Part shown: positions 11,561 to 22,200 of the stretch, piece after piece
How positions within the stretch are numbered: the stretch's first letter is position 1
Layout of the letters: each line of letters opens with the position of its first letter
Source: Erythrophleum ivorense
Taxonomy: Eukaryota; Streptophyta; Magnoliopsida; Fabales; Fabaceae
DNA length: 64,000 nucleotides
Reading direction: 5' to 3'
Assembly (NCBI GenBank): GCA_026724425.1
Contig: JAIUCV010000076.1
Location: 3,619,501 to 3,683,500, forward strand
Program-made: the position numbers and the translations under genes
Notes under the pieces: generated by a model
Databases searched by the model: none
What the model was told of the DNA's origin: nothing
The model's input: the letters and a program-made list of their open reading frames with translations, nothing else

Positions 11561-14500
11561 TAATGCAGAGGCTGATGTGTGTAATTCACAATGGGCAGAG
11601 CCGGTGATGTTAACCGCTTCTGAACAACATTCAAAGGATGGATGGGTATTAGATTCTGGATGTTCATATCATATGACATGCAGGAAGGATCTAATGTTTG
11701 ATATAGAAGAGATCCATGGTGGTAAAATTCTAATGGGTAATGGTACCTATTGTGTAATTACAGCCATTGGAAAAATCAAGATAGTTAACTACAACATGAG
11801 CACAACTGTGTTAACTAAAGTGAGATACTCTTCTGAAGCAAGAAGAAATCTGATTTCTTTGGGACAACTTGACACTCACGGATGTTGGTTTCGGTCAAGA
11901 AACTACATATTACAAGTCTTTAAACAATATATAGAGGTTCTAGCTGGTGATTACAAAGACACTTTGTATTTCCTTGATGGAAAAGCAGAGCTAGAACAAA
12001 TCAATGCAGCGATTGAAGCAGTAGACAAAACTACTTTATGGCATAACAGACTTGGCCATATAAGTAACAAAAGGACTGCAATTACTGGTTAAAAAGGAGC
12101 TGCTAAAGGAGGATGAGATTTCGGAGATGAAGTAGTCTGAGTTCTGAATACTGGGGAAATCTCATAATCAGTATTTTACAACAGCAAAACATACTTCAAA
12201 GGATGTTCTTGAGTATTTTCACTCGGATTTGTGGGGTTCTCCACATGTGACACCAAGCTTGTCTAAGTGTCAATACTACATTTCTTTTTTGGATGACTTT
12301 TCTATAAAGGTATGGATCCAACAAAAGATGAAGCTTACTCGATGTTTGTTGAATGGTTGGCTTTTGTTGAGAATCAAAGTGGAAAGAAACTGAAGGCATT
12401 ACAGACAGATAATGGCTTGGAATATTGCAACAAAATCTTTGATGACTTTTGCAAAGCCAAAGGGATTATGAGACATAAGACATGTCCTTATACTCCTCAA
12501 CAAAATGGAGTGGCTAAGAGGCTGAATAGAACTATTCTAGAGAAAGTGAGGAGTCTATTAAGTGAAACTGGATTAAGAGAATCGTTTTTGGCAGAAGCTT
12601 CTTCAACGGTGGTTTACATGATCAATAGGACTCCTTCAACACCACTGAATTTTCGAATTGCAGAAGAGGTTTGGTCAGGTAAAAAACTAGAAGATTCTCA
12701 TATGAGAAGATTTGGATGTTTGGTTTATTACCATGTTGATCAAGGAAAGTTAAAGTCTAGAGCAAAGAAGGGAATTCTCATGGGGTATCCACATGGAGTT
12801 AAAGGAAACAGAATCTGGAGTATTGATTAAAGAAAATGCATCATAAGGAGAGCTTTTATTTTATGTGATGGCATACTATACAAGGATATAGTAAAGGTGT
12901 CACGACAGGATAAGGAAAAAGAGAAGAGATAGGTAAAAAATGTCTCTTTCATTCTGTCAGATGAGTTCGATGAAGGTGAAACTTCTAAATCAGAAACTAA
13001 GACTTCAGGTGAAGGTGGATTTTTGTCAGGAAATGATGAATTTGTTCCAGATTCAGAAGAAGAATCAGATGAAGGAAGACTTAAGATTACCAGCTTGCAA
13101 GAGATAGAGAAAGAAGGGTGAATATTAAACCTCCAAGTAGGTTTGATGATCATGATGTAGCTGCTTATGCTCTAAATGTGTTCCAACGCTTGAATGCAGA
13201 AGAACCTCAAACTTTTGAAGAAGCCATAAATTGTAAAGACATACTGAAGTGGATTGCTGCCACTAATGAGGAGATGGATTATCTTCTAAAGAATCGTGCA
13301 TGGAAACTAATACAAAGGCCTGAAAAAGAAAGAACCATTATGTGCAAATGGATCTTTAAGCTCAAGCCTGGAATAAAAGGAGTGGAGGAACCTAGATACA
13401 AAGCTAGGTTAGTTGCTAAAGGGTTTTCTCAAATCAAGGGGATTGATTATCATGAAGTTTTTTCACCAATAGTGAAGCATACAACTATAAGGCTGGTGTT
13501 GTCGATGGTGGTTGATCAAGATTTGGAATTAGAACAGTTGGATGTAAAAACCGCTTTTCTACATGGAAATCTAGATGAGAAAATTCCGATGGAACAACCA
13601 CATGGGTTTGAGAAAGGGTAATCAGGTCTGTTTGCTACAGCGGTCAATGTATGGGTTGAAGTAATCTCCACAAGAGTGGAATTTGAGGTTTGATGAGTTT
13701 ATGAAGAGACAAAAATACACAAGGAGCCAGTTTGACTCTTGTGTATAATTCAAGTGTTTTGGTGATAAGGATTATGTTTATTTGCTACTATACGTTGACG
13801 ATATGTTAGTAGTAGCAAAAGACATGAAGGAGATCACAAGACTGAAGCACATATTAAGCAAAGAATTTGAGATGAAAGATCTCGGAGCAGCTAGAAGAAT
13901 ACTTGGGATTGATATTTTCAGAGACATAAAAAAAAGGTATTCTTCAATTATCTCAGCAAGATTATCTTGAAAGAGTTCTTAAAGATTATGGTATGATGGA
14001 ATCTAGATCAGTTCAGACTGCTATTGGTACTCATTTTAAACTATTTAGTACTAAGGCAGAGGATATAGCTGATACTGAGGTTGAGATGAAGAACATACCT
14101 TATTCTAATGTTGTTGGGAGTCTCATGTACGCTATGGTTAGCACAAGACCTGATGTTGCTCACGCTGTGGGAGTCGTAAGCAGATTCATGAGCTCGCCTT
14201 GCAAGGTACATTGGATGGCAGTTAAATGGGTGTTGCGATACATACGGAATACAACAGATTTCAAGCTAGCATTCACCAAGACAGATAAGACAGATAAGTT
14301 TGAAGTCAAAGGCTATTGTAATAGTGACTATGCTGCAGATTTGGACATAAGGAGGTCAATTACCGGTTATGTCTTTCAAGCTGGTGGGAATACTATCAGT
14401 TGGCTTTCTGGACTTCAGCATATTGTGGCTCTATCAACGACGGAGGCTGAGTATATGGCTCTGGTTGAAGCAGCCAAAGAAGCTCTCTGGTTGAAAGGAA

Positions 14501-14684
14501 TTGTTGGTGAAATGGGTTTTCCGCAGGAGAAAATAAAAAACTTTTGTGATTCTCAAAGCGCTATTTGATTAGCCAAAAATAGCGTTCTTCACGAGATGAC
14601 GAAGCATATCGATGTTCGATATCACTTCATTCGTGATACAGTGGCTGAAGGATCCCTGTAAATTTCAAAGATCAACACAAAGGT
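11561..14684 (+). pseudogene. Copia Pol: protease, integrase, reverse transcriptase, RNase H
   Basis: Domains in order: protease with GWVLDSGCSYHMT (near 11640); integrase zinc-binding start LWHNRLGHIS (near 12040) followed by stops and a frameshift near 12310; integrase core with QTDNGLEY (near 12400) and PQQNGVAKRLNR (near 12500), where the catalytic Glu of the usual GVAER is Lys; RT from 13118 with KWIFKLKPG, KARLVAKGFSQ, LDVKTAFLHG and, after stops near 13621, LLYVDDMLVVAK (13782); RNase H with MVSTRPDVAHAVG (14130) and STTEAEYMAL (14430). A TGA lies near 14566. The final residues are displaced to 16055-16129 by the solo LTR. Order protease-integrase-RT is diagnostic for Ty1/copia. Confidence 0.9.
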
Positions 14685-16049
14685 TGAAACAACCAAGCCT
14701 TTTTTTTTTTTTTTTAATTACATAATTAGCCCAGATTAATATTCCCATAAATAGTAATCCTCAACAGCTAATTCAACAACACAATGCGGAAATTCTCAGA
14801 AGGAAATCAATAATATTAAATCATAAAAGTCGTTCAACAAATAACCAATAAAGAATAAAACCAATAAAACCAATAAGCAACCTAAACACCAGGTTTGCTA
14901 CATTATGAAATAAAGTCTAACACCCTAATCATGAGTTCCTTGTCAACCACAACAATAAAGCCAAGATCAAATTCCTAATCTCATCATCCTCTTCTCTCGG
15001 TCTCTTTCCGCGGAAGAACATTGCTGTTACCTGCATCACATTGGAATAGAGATGCGTAAGTATTATCATAAATACTTAGTGAGTGGATCATCCTGCCTAC
15101 AGGCCAATTACGTCAAACACTATACAATACTACACAATAATCAACAACAATAACAATGCTCAACAATAAACAACAATATAACCCATCCCTGTCAGGAAAC
15201 ACCCACGTTTCCTGACACCCAGGTCGGTGTCGACCGACACCTCTATGGTGTCGATCGACGCCAGCCTTCTGAGTGTCGATCGACACTCATCGAGTGTCGC
15301 TCGACACCAGCTCGACGCCCAGACACCAACAGCAACGAAAATCGCACAAAACACACAATTTCGTGGGATTCAACCCCCACATCGATCAAACAACACAATA
15401 ACTCAATCATACCCAAGAACAACTCGAAAAACTCAATAACAAACTCAAATTCAAACAATCTCCAATGCTAACGGACCTACAGTCACGCACTCACCTTAAA
15501 AAGGGATTGGAAGGAAGGAAAGGAGAAGGAACAATGAAGAACAGCAACAGATTCAACCCCGAAACTCAGAAATCACCTCCAATCCTCCAAAAGTCGCCTC
15601 TGACACTTGATATCTCGAAACTTGTGCCTTTCTCGCGGCCATAGGGCTTTTAAAACGCGAAATAGGGTTTCCACGCCCTAAACCGGACAAAACCAGCCGA
15701 CTTGAATCAAACCGGTCGATTTCACCATAACCGGTGTCGATCGACACCCTTCCTTGGTGTCGGTCGACACCCATCGACCAAACCAACTCAAACCACAAAT
15801 CAAACGCGCAATCGACTTAAACCGGAATCGACCCTGATAACCGGTGTCGATCGATACTAGTCGTTCAAAAGGATTTAGCACACTTTCTTCGCGGTGCTTG
15901 AATCTTAAACCGACTGCACAACAATCAAACAAGAACATGTACAGCCAATCCTCAATTCACACCTCTAAGAGCATGTGCCATCTACTCCCGAACCCCTAGC
16001 ATCGTCCAACACCACTTCCAAAACAACTTTCTGGTTCGCGGATGTTACA
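14685..16049 (-). mobile_element. Tekay-type solo LTR in the copia RNase H end
   Basis: Begins tgaaacaacc and ends ggatgttaca, flanked by perfect aaggt duplications at 14680-14684 and 16050-16054. It closely resembles the LTR at 61038-62414. Seven TGTCG-NN-CGACA type palindromes (some imperfect) lie near 15224, 15246, 15271, 15293, 15732, 15755 and 15843. With no internal sequence it is a solo LTR. Removing it and one aaggt restores the copia RNase H tail. Confidence 0.95.
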
Positions 16050-16054
16050 AAGGT

Positions 16055-16129
16055 AAATCCAACAAATCAGTACCGGTGAAGAAATTTGAAGAGGGATTGG
16101 ATTACCTAAAAGTGCTTAAATTCTTGTAG
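16055..16129 (+). pseudogene. C-terminal tail of the copia RNase H
   Basis: Continues the frame interrupted at 14684, reading NPTNQVPVKKFEEGLDYL and ending in TAG at 16127-16129. It matches the usual copia RNase H tail (N-P-A-D followed by K-F-x2-C-L-x2-L), with Cys replaced by Gly. Its position straight after the solo LTR and target duplication confirms the insertion. No polypurine tract or 3' LTR follows. Confidence 0.85.
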
Positions 16130-17199
16130 TTTGTTAAATTTTTATATGTGATATTAGTGATCGAGAAAAATAAATGTATCTAGATTATTTTGGTTTAGTG
16201 ATTTTATCTACATATATGCATTTGGTGGTTAGTGAATACTGAATAGTAAGGAAAAGTATTAAATTTATTAATGTATTTCACCATTATAAAATTAAAGTCT
16301 TAATTTTGTTAAACAAAAATTATATATATTCTGATTTTTAATGATATATATATTTTTTAATTACCCAACCGCAAACGCTTGCGGTTAGGTTAGCAACTTT
16401 TGAATTTGAGAAGTTTAGAGCGCTACGAAGCACTTGAAAGCGTTTTTCATGATTATTCTCAAACGCTGACAACCGCTACCATCTGCAAACACCCTCAAAT
16501 GTTGCGTTAGCGGGTATAGTGGGTGAATTAATCAGCACCTTATGAGTGATCAACTGATTCTCTCCATAACACGCATGTTCTGAACGTTTTATATAACACA
16601 AACCAAAAAGTTTGTTGCCAAACCAAACTTATACATTATATGCAATTTGGCCTTAAGACAATATTGAATCAATAATATCATTTTGGTTTGGCCCCCATTA
16701 GAGTTCTTTTAGCTAGTACTATACCTTAAATATATATTGCCCACATATAATGCCAACACAAGCTATCTTCTTTATATAACACAAACCAAAAAGTTTTATT
16801 GATAGCTAAGCTTTGATGAACGTAATATCTTCCAGGCCCCCATTAGAGTTCTTTTAGCTAGTACTATAACTTAAATATATATTGCCGACATATAATGCTA
16901 ACATAAGCTATCTTTTTTATATAACAAAAACCAAAAAGTTTTATTGATAGCTAAGCCTTGATGAACGTAATATCTTCCTGGTCCACGAATCCAGGAAAAT
17001 TGGCATATATCACTTATTAGTGCTCGAGTTAATGAGTATATATCACTCGTGGGAATGAGTTTTTGATATTGAAGGATTTGAAGTTTGAAGCGATAAAAAG
17101 CATTTACGGTAATTGTTGTCAAACGCCAATAACCACTACCACCCGCAAAAGTTACGTTTGCTAGTAGTAGCGGGAGAACCAATCAAGCCCGTTCTGTTG
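16130..17199. other. AT-rich spacer with possible hAT-like MITE relics
   Basis: No gene is visible. Two related blocks, near 16363-16530 and 17080-17180, both contain caaacgc..aaccgctaccatc-type sequence (caaccgctaccatctgcaaa and taaccactaccacccgcaaa). The repeated CCGCAAACGC motif resembles subterminal repeats of plant hAT-type MITEs; I could not define ends or target duplications, so that name is tentative. Confidence 0.35.
16690..16979. repeat. Tandem duplication of 145 bp, two copies
   Basis: The block starting ggcccccattagagttcttt occurs at 16690 and at 16835 and runs to cgtaatatcttcc in both, with a handful of substitutions. Each copy ends in aaaaagttttattgatagc-type sequence. Confidence 0.85.
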
Positions 17200-18420
17200 A
17201 GTTGATCAGTTGTGTTGATCATCTCTTCCTTCTCCCCGTTGATGAAGATCACTTTTTGTTTGAGTTTGACTACTTCCTTACAAAAAACCTTGTAATGGTT
17301 GGTGATCCTTATCATAGTCATCATCTGAACTATCTTCCGGCATACCATTTTCCATTTTCCCAATGTAGGCCACAAAAATTATAATTTCTTCTTCATCATC
17401 ATATGAGTCCTTGGAACTTAGTGTATTCGAGACCTTTGCACGAGTTTCACCTAGTGCCTTCCTTCTTCTTAATAGTGGGACATTCTGATTTGAAATGTTC
17501 AATTCCTTCACATTTATGGCACTTTATTTCAGACTTCTTGCTTCAACGATCACTTCTGATCTCCACATTATCCTTTCTCTAGTTTGATTCATTCCTTTTC
17601 TGACTCTTCTCAAACATTTTTAGATACTTCTGAACTATACAACCAATTTGACCATATAATACTCTGTCAGCCTAATGTTCACCTCGTTGATCTGCCATAA
17701 ATGCTACTCCTTTTTTCTTTGGTTTTACTCTTCGTATTCTGCTCCATCTCGTACACCTGCATAATCCCTACAACCTCTTCAAACTTCAGCTTGTCCGAAT
17801 CAAACGACACATCAATTCATGACTTATGAGACTGAAACCTCTCAGGCAGACGTTTCATAAACTTCTTCATGAGTTTTGTGTCCTTGCAGTCCTTCCCTAG
17901 TATAGAGGCCTCATTCGCTAGAGCACTTAGCATTCCACTGAAGGATTCAATGGTTTTGCAGTCGCTTATGACTATGTTACGAAGTCTTATGCCAGCATAT
18001 CAACTCGAGTTCTTCTCACACTGGTTGTTCATTAGTAGTTCACTTCCATAGAATAGCTGACTTGTATCCTGCCAATTTTGTATTGGTCAATGGATAAGGA
18101 TGTCAACATGATTGCCATGGCTTTGGCGTTGATCCTGAAGTGTTTCCTATCATCTTTCGTCCACATATTTTTGGGTTTTGGTGCTTCCACTCCTTTGTCA
18201 TCCTTCACGGTATGATCTGAGTATCCTTCTTCCACCAACGACTAAGCATCGTCATCAACACTCTTGATTTGTGCTCTGATTTGCACCTTCCACCAATCTA
18301 AATTCTCTGGCAAGATTCACAAACCTACAAGAACCTAAATGTTGCATGTTTTCCATACTTTGTCCCTTAGATCTCACATGATTATAAGAACATACACACT
18401 TCTTACCATATATGCTCTAA
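17200..18420 (-). pseudogene. Copia Gag relic on the minus strand
   Basis: Minus-strand pieces in several frames read, in order, a Gag core (MWTKDDRKHFRINAKAMAIM near 18170, with the W-x-D-D-x2-x2-NAKA pattern of UBN2-type Gag) and a FMKRLPERFQ-like segment near 17830. A zinc knuckle with the pattern C-x2-C-x4-H-x4-C follows near 17520, then a D/E-rich tail (SKDSYDDEEEIIIFVAYIG) near 17400. Stops and frame changes interrupt all of them. A degenerate primer binding site lies just upstream at 18412-18425, as expected for this orientation. Protease, integrase and RT are missing on the left side. Confidence 0.7.
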
Positions 18421-18427
18421 TATTAAC
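18412..18427 (-). other. Degenerate primer binding site of the minus-strand copia relic
   Basis: gctctaatattaa is the reverse complement of a tRNA-Met type PBS (GCTCTGATACCAA) with three transitions. It sits between the gag relic and an LTR-like edge tgtaagtg at 18428. Confidence 0.5.
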
Positions 18428-18673
18428 TGTAAGTGTAGAAAATTTAGCAAGCAGCAATTTAAGCAACACTAAAATAAATAACACAACGACAAATTTTTCA
18501 TGTATTAGATTCTTACAAGTAAAATAACCGATGATGCTTATTATTGGTGTTACTCAACTCTATTCACTTAGATTGTCCCCAAAACAAATTTTAACTATAC
18601 GATCCTAACCGGGACTAAAATTATGTGACTTAGCATAACCACCATCTAATTATATGTGATTCGACATAATCAT
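18428..18673 (-). mobile_element. Copia LTR, left part (interrupted by the Tat element)
   Basis: Starts TGTAAG right after the degenerate PBS and runs into the Tat insertion at 18674. The LTR should continue after 29970, perhaps to the ggtaaca near 30071, but no second copy is present to fix that edge. Confidence 0.4.
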
Positions 18674-19158
18674 TGTTAGGGGTGAAATGGGCACATTTCC
18701 CCGAGCCCGTCGCAATGAGTAACATCACAAAAAGCCCAGCCCGTCTTCAGCCCTAGCCTCCTTACAGAAATGGAAAGCCTTGAGGAGGAAGGTAATACCT
18801 TAAGCAAAAAGGAAAAAGATGCAGCCGCCACTCGAAGAAAGGAAGGAAATCAAGAAAAGAAGAAGATTTCCTTTATGATCAAGAGGAGAATATTCAGCAG
18901 AGAATCGCCCTAACTCAATTATATAAGGAGAGGTCTTCATTCCTGGAAGACCAAGTCACGCAGCCCTAAAAACCCTAAAGCATTTTGCTCATCTTTTCTC
19001 TGTTTTCTCTTATTATTCGCATTTCGTCTCGTCAAGGCTTGTTTGACGAGATTATCTCTTGTATCTGAACCTCTTCTTGAGTGATTAATCCAAAGCTTCC
19101 CAAGTCTCCCATCCGAAATATCCCGTCATACTAACGTGTGCTATTTCTGGATCTAACA
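18674..19158 (+). repeat. 5' LTR of the Tat element
   Basis: TGTTAGGGGT...GATCTAACA, 485 bp, TG..CA ends with an extended TGTTAG/CTAACA inverted terminal repeat. Same length as the 3' LTR at 29485-29969. Confidence 0.97.
18920..18926 (+). promoter_or_regulatory. TATA box of the Tat LTR
   Basis: tatataag lies about 250 bp into the LTR, with start-like sequence (gaggtcttcattcc) about 10-30 bp downstream. It is the only strong TATA in the LTR and would set U3/R near 18950. An identical copy is in the 3' LTR. Confidence 0.6.
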
Positions 19159-19160
19159 AT

Positions 19161-19178
19161 TGGCGCCGACTGTGGGGA
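19161..19178 (+). other. Primer binding site of the Tat element
   Basis: tggcgccgactgtgggga starts two bases after the LTR end, as usual for Tat/Athila elements, which use TGGCGCC-type sites. Confidence 0.85.
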
Positions 19179-19225
19179 CTGGGAATACCTTTGCCGGATT
19201 AAGCATCTCAAAAGAAGCTCGAACG

Positions 19226-22200
19226 ATGTCTCACTCAGCGGGAAGCTCCCCCGAAAGAGAACCACGACACAACCACAAGACTCTCCCGGAAAATCTCCCC
19301 GAAGACAGAGAAGACCTTCTCGAGCACGAGGAGAACTACGTCGAGCACGACGAAAACACACAGCACAACGAGCCCGAAGATACAATTCCGCCGCCAGCTC
19401 CCGCTCGACGCAGACCCAGAGCAAAGGTCGTCAAGCATGACGACCTGATGAAGACACTCCAAAGGGCCATGAAGCCATTCTCTGAAGAAATCCAAACGAT
19501 GCAAGCACGCCAGAAGAAGACACAGGATTTCATCGACTCGGTAACAGCGGATGACGGCAGGTTTTCGCCGGTTCATCGACTCTCGTTCGATACACCGACA
19601 GGTCATGCCACGGGGACCGCGGTAGCAGACGCAACTGCTAATCGGACGGACGCGACGAGCCGAATCTCGCGGGCCAGCAAACAGACTTACGCCGAGCTCG
19701 ATAGGATTAACCGTCGACTAGACGAGTTTAATTCCAGGGTGCATCTCGTCACGAGCGCTGCACCAGAATTGGCAAAAATCCTTGCCGACACCTGGAGGAG
19801 TCCACTGACGGCAAGGATTCGCAGAATCCGGCTACGCGACAGAGTCCGACTGAAGATCGAGCCCTTTGCCGGTGAAGAAGACCCGAAGAAGTGGTTGACA
19901 GCTTTCAACTTCGCTATGACAAGAGAACAGTACGCCACTCCCGAGGAGAGAGAGGCGAACTATTGTCAAGTCTTCATCGAGCATATGACGAAAGAAGCAC
20001 TCGGATGGTTCTCCAGCCTCCCTGCTGAGTCGATCGATAACTTCGACGACTTGACGAGCGCATTCTTAAAGCACTACTCCATGAACATGACCAGGGTAAC
20101 CCGAAACATGTTTACCATGACGCAGTCAAGGGGAGAACCGCTGCGAAGTTTCATGGAAAGGTTTAAGAAAGCCGCGATGGATCTCGGCGACATGCCAGAT
20201 AGCGTTCCGCTGGAGGCACTCCGCAACGGCCTCCGATACGACTCTAAGTTTAAAGAGGATCTCTCTCTCCAACCATCGCCGACCCTCGAAGACGCGCTCC
20301 ATCGATCCCAGAAGTATATCTTCCTCGAAGAAGACACCAACTTCTATGCCGAGAAGAGCGGTGAGAAAAAGCCCGCCATCGCCAGACCTAGGGAGGAAGG
20401 TCATGAACAGCGACGAAGACCAGAGGTCAGGAGATCACTCTCTTTTGCCGTCGACGATGACCTCCACCACTGGGACCCAGCAGAGCAGCCGCAAGCACTC
20501 GCACTAACGTCGTCTCGTCCAACTGTCGCCGACCCGGATGATGACAATAATCACGACCTGTTCTGTAGCTTCCACGGTCGAACCGGTCATGCGACGGAGA
20601 ATTGTAGACATCTCATCGGCAGCCTCCTCAGGAAGTACCGAGAAGGAGTCGTCGCGGTAGAAGGCGACCGATCTCAAGGCAAAGATTTCGCGCCAAAGCC
20701 GGCCAAAGGAGGGCAAAAGGGAAAGCGATCCCGCCAGTTTCGCCCCCAAAAGCAGGGGAAGGTAAATCCGAAGCCAGCAACTGAGAAGGAGGATCACGAC
20801 CATCCCGAAGATTTGCCGCCCCCACCAAAGCGACAGGTCAGCATGATCATGGGAAGTCTCTTAGACAACAACGATTCCATCTCGGCAATCAAGGAGTACG
20901 AGCGAAAGGCCGTCTCGGCCCAACGCCGCCCCAGTTCCCATCAGAATGGAGAAGCCCTACTCAACCAACTTGTCCGTCCAGACACGAGCATGATATCCTT
21001 CACGGACAAGGATGCGGAGGGGCTGGATACCCCGCATCTCGACCCGCTAGTGGTCAAAATACAAGTCCACGATTGCGACGTGGCAAAGATACTAGTTGAC
21101 ACCGAGAGCACGGTGAATCTGATCTTTAAGGAGACCCTAGACCGGATGGAGATTGAAGAAGAAACCATCAAGCCAGCATCTCGTCCGCTGACTGGATTCA
21201 CCGCCGACACCGTGTTCAGTATCGGCACTATCCGCTTGCCCGTCTACGTCGGAGGAGTTTCCAAGCTCGTGAAATTCATCGTCATAGACAGACCAGCAAT
21301 ATACAACGCGATTCTAGGAACGCCATGGATCCACGAGATGAAAGCCGTCGTCTCGACGTTTCATCAGTGCGTCAAATTCCCAACACCGTTGGGAATCTTC
21401 ACCTTACGCGGCAGCCAAAGAGTGTCACGATCCTGCTTCCTCCAAGAACGCCGACTCCGCTCTTCATCCTCATGCATGATCAATGAAGAGCTCGACCCGC
21501 GACTCCCCTACCACCAAAGACCTAAACCCGATCACGTCGGCCAAGTCAGCATCGACGAGACGAAACCGGAAAGGAGCGTTGGTATCGGCAGCAACCTCAA
21601 CGCCGAAATCAGAACCCAGCTGGTGGATCTACTGAAGGAGAACGTGCACCTCTTCGCATGGTCGATGGAGGATATGAAAGGAATAGATCCCAGGATCACC
21701 TCACACGAGCTCAACGTTGACCCCACCTACAAACCAATCAAGCAGAAGAGGCGCAAGCTCGGCACCGATAAAGCTCAAGCAGTCAATGATGAAGTCGAAA
21801 AGCTACTACAAGCCGGATCAATCACCGAAGTGAAGTACCCCGACTGGCTCGCCAATCCGGTCGTCGTCAAGAAGAAGAACGGGAAGTGGAGAGTATGTGT
21901 GGACTTCACCGACCTGAACAAGGCCTGCCCAAAGGATAGCTTTCCGCTGCCACATATCGATCGCCTCGTCGAAGCTACGGCGGGGAACGAACTACTCTCC
22001 TTCATGGATGCATTCTCCGGCTACAACCAGATATTCATGCACCCAGACGACCGCGAGAAGACAGCCTTCATCACTGATCGAGGCACATACTGCTACAAAG
22101 TCATGCCTTTCGGCTTGAAGAACGCCGGCGCCACCTACCAAAGATTGGTCAACAAGATGTTTGCAAAACAGCTCGGCAACAGCATGGAAGTCTACATCGA

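Noticed and set aside
19160..19225. Tat polyprotein start at 19160
   Set aside because: That codon is TTG within the PBS region. The first in-frame ATG is 19226.
20074..20404. Minus-strand frames inside the Tat gag
   Set aside because: Shadows of the GC-rich, RNY-biased sense frame; no family resemblance.
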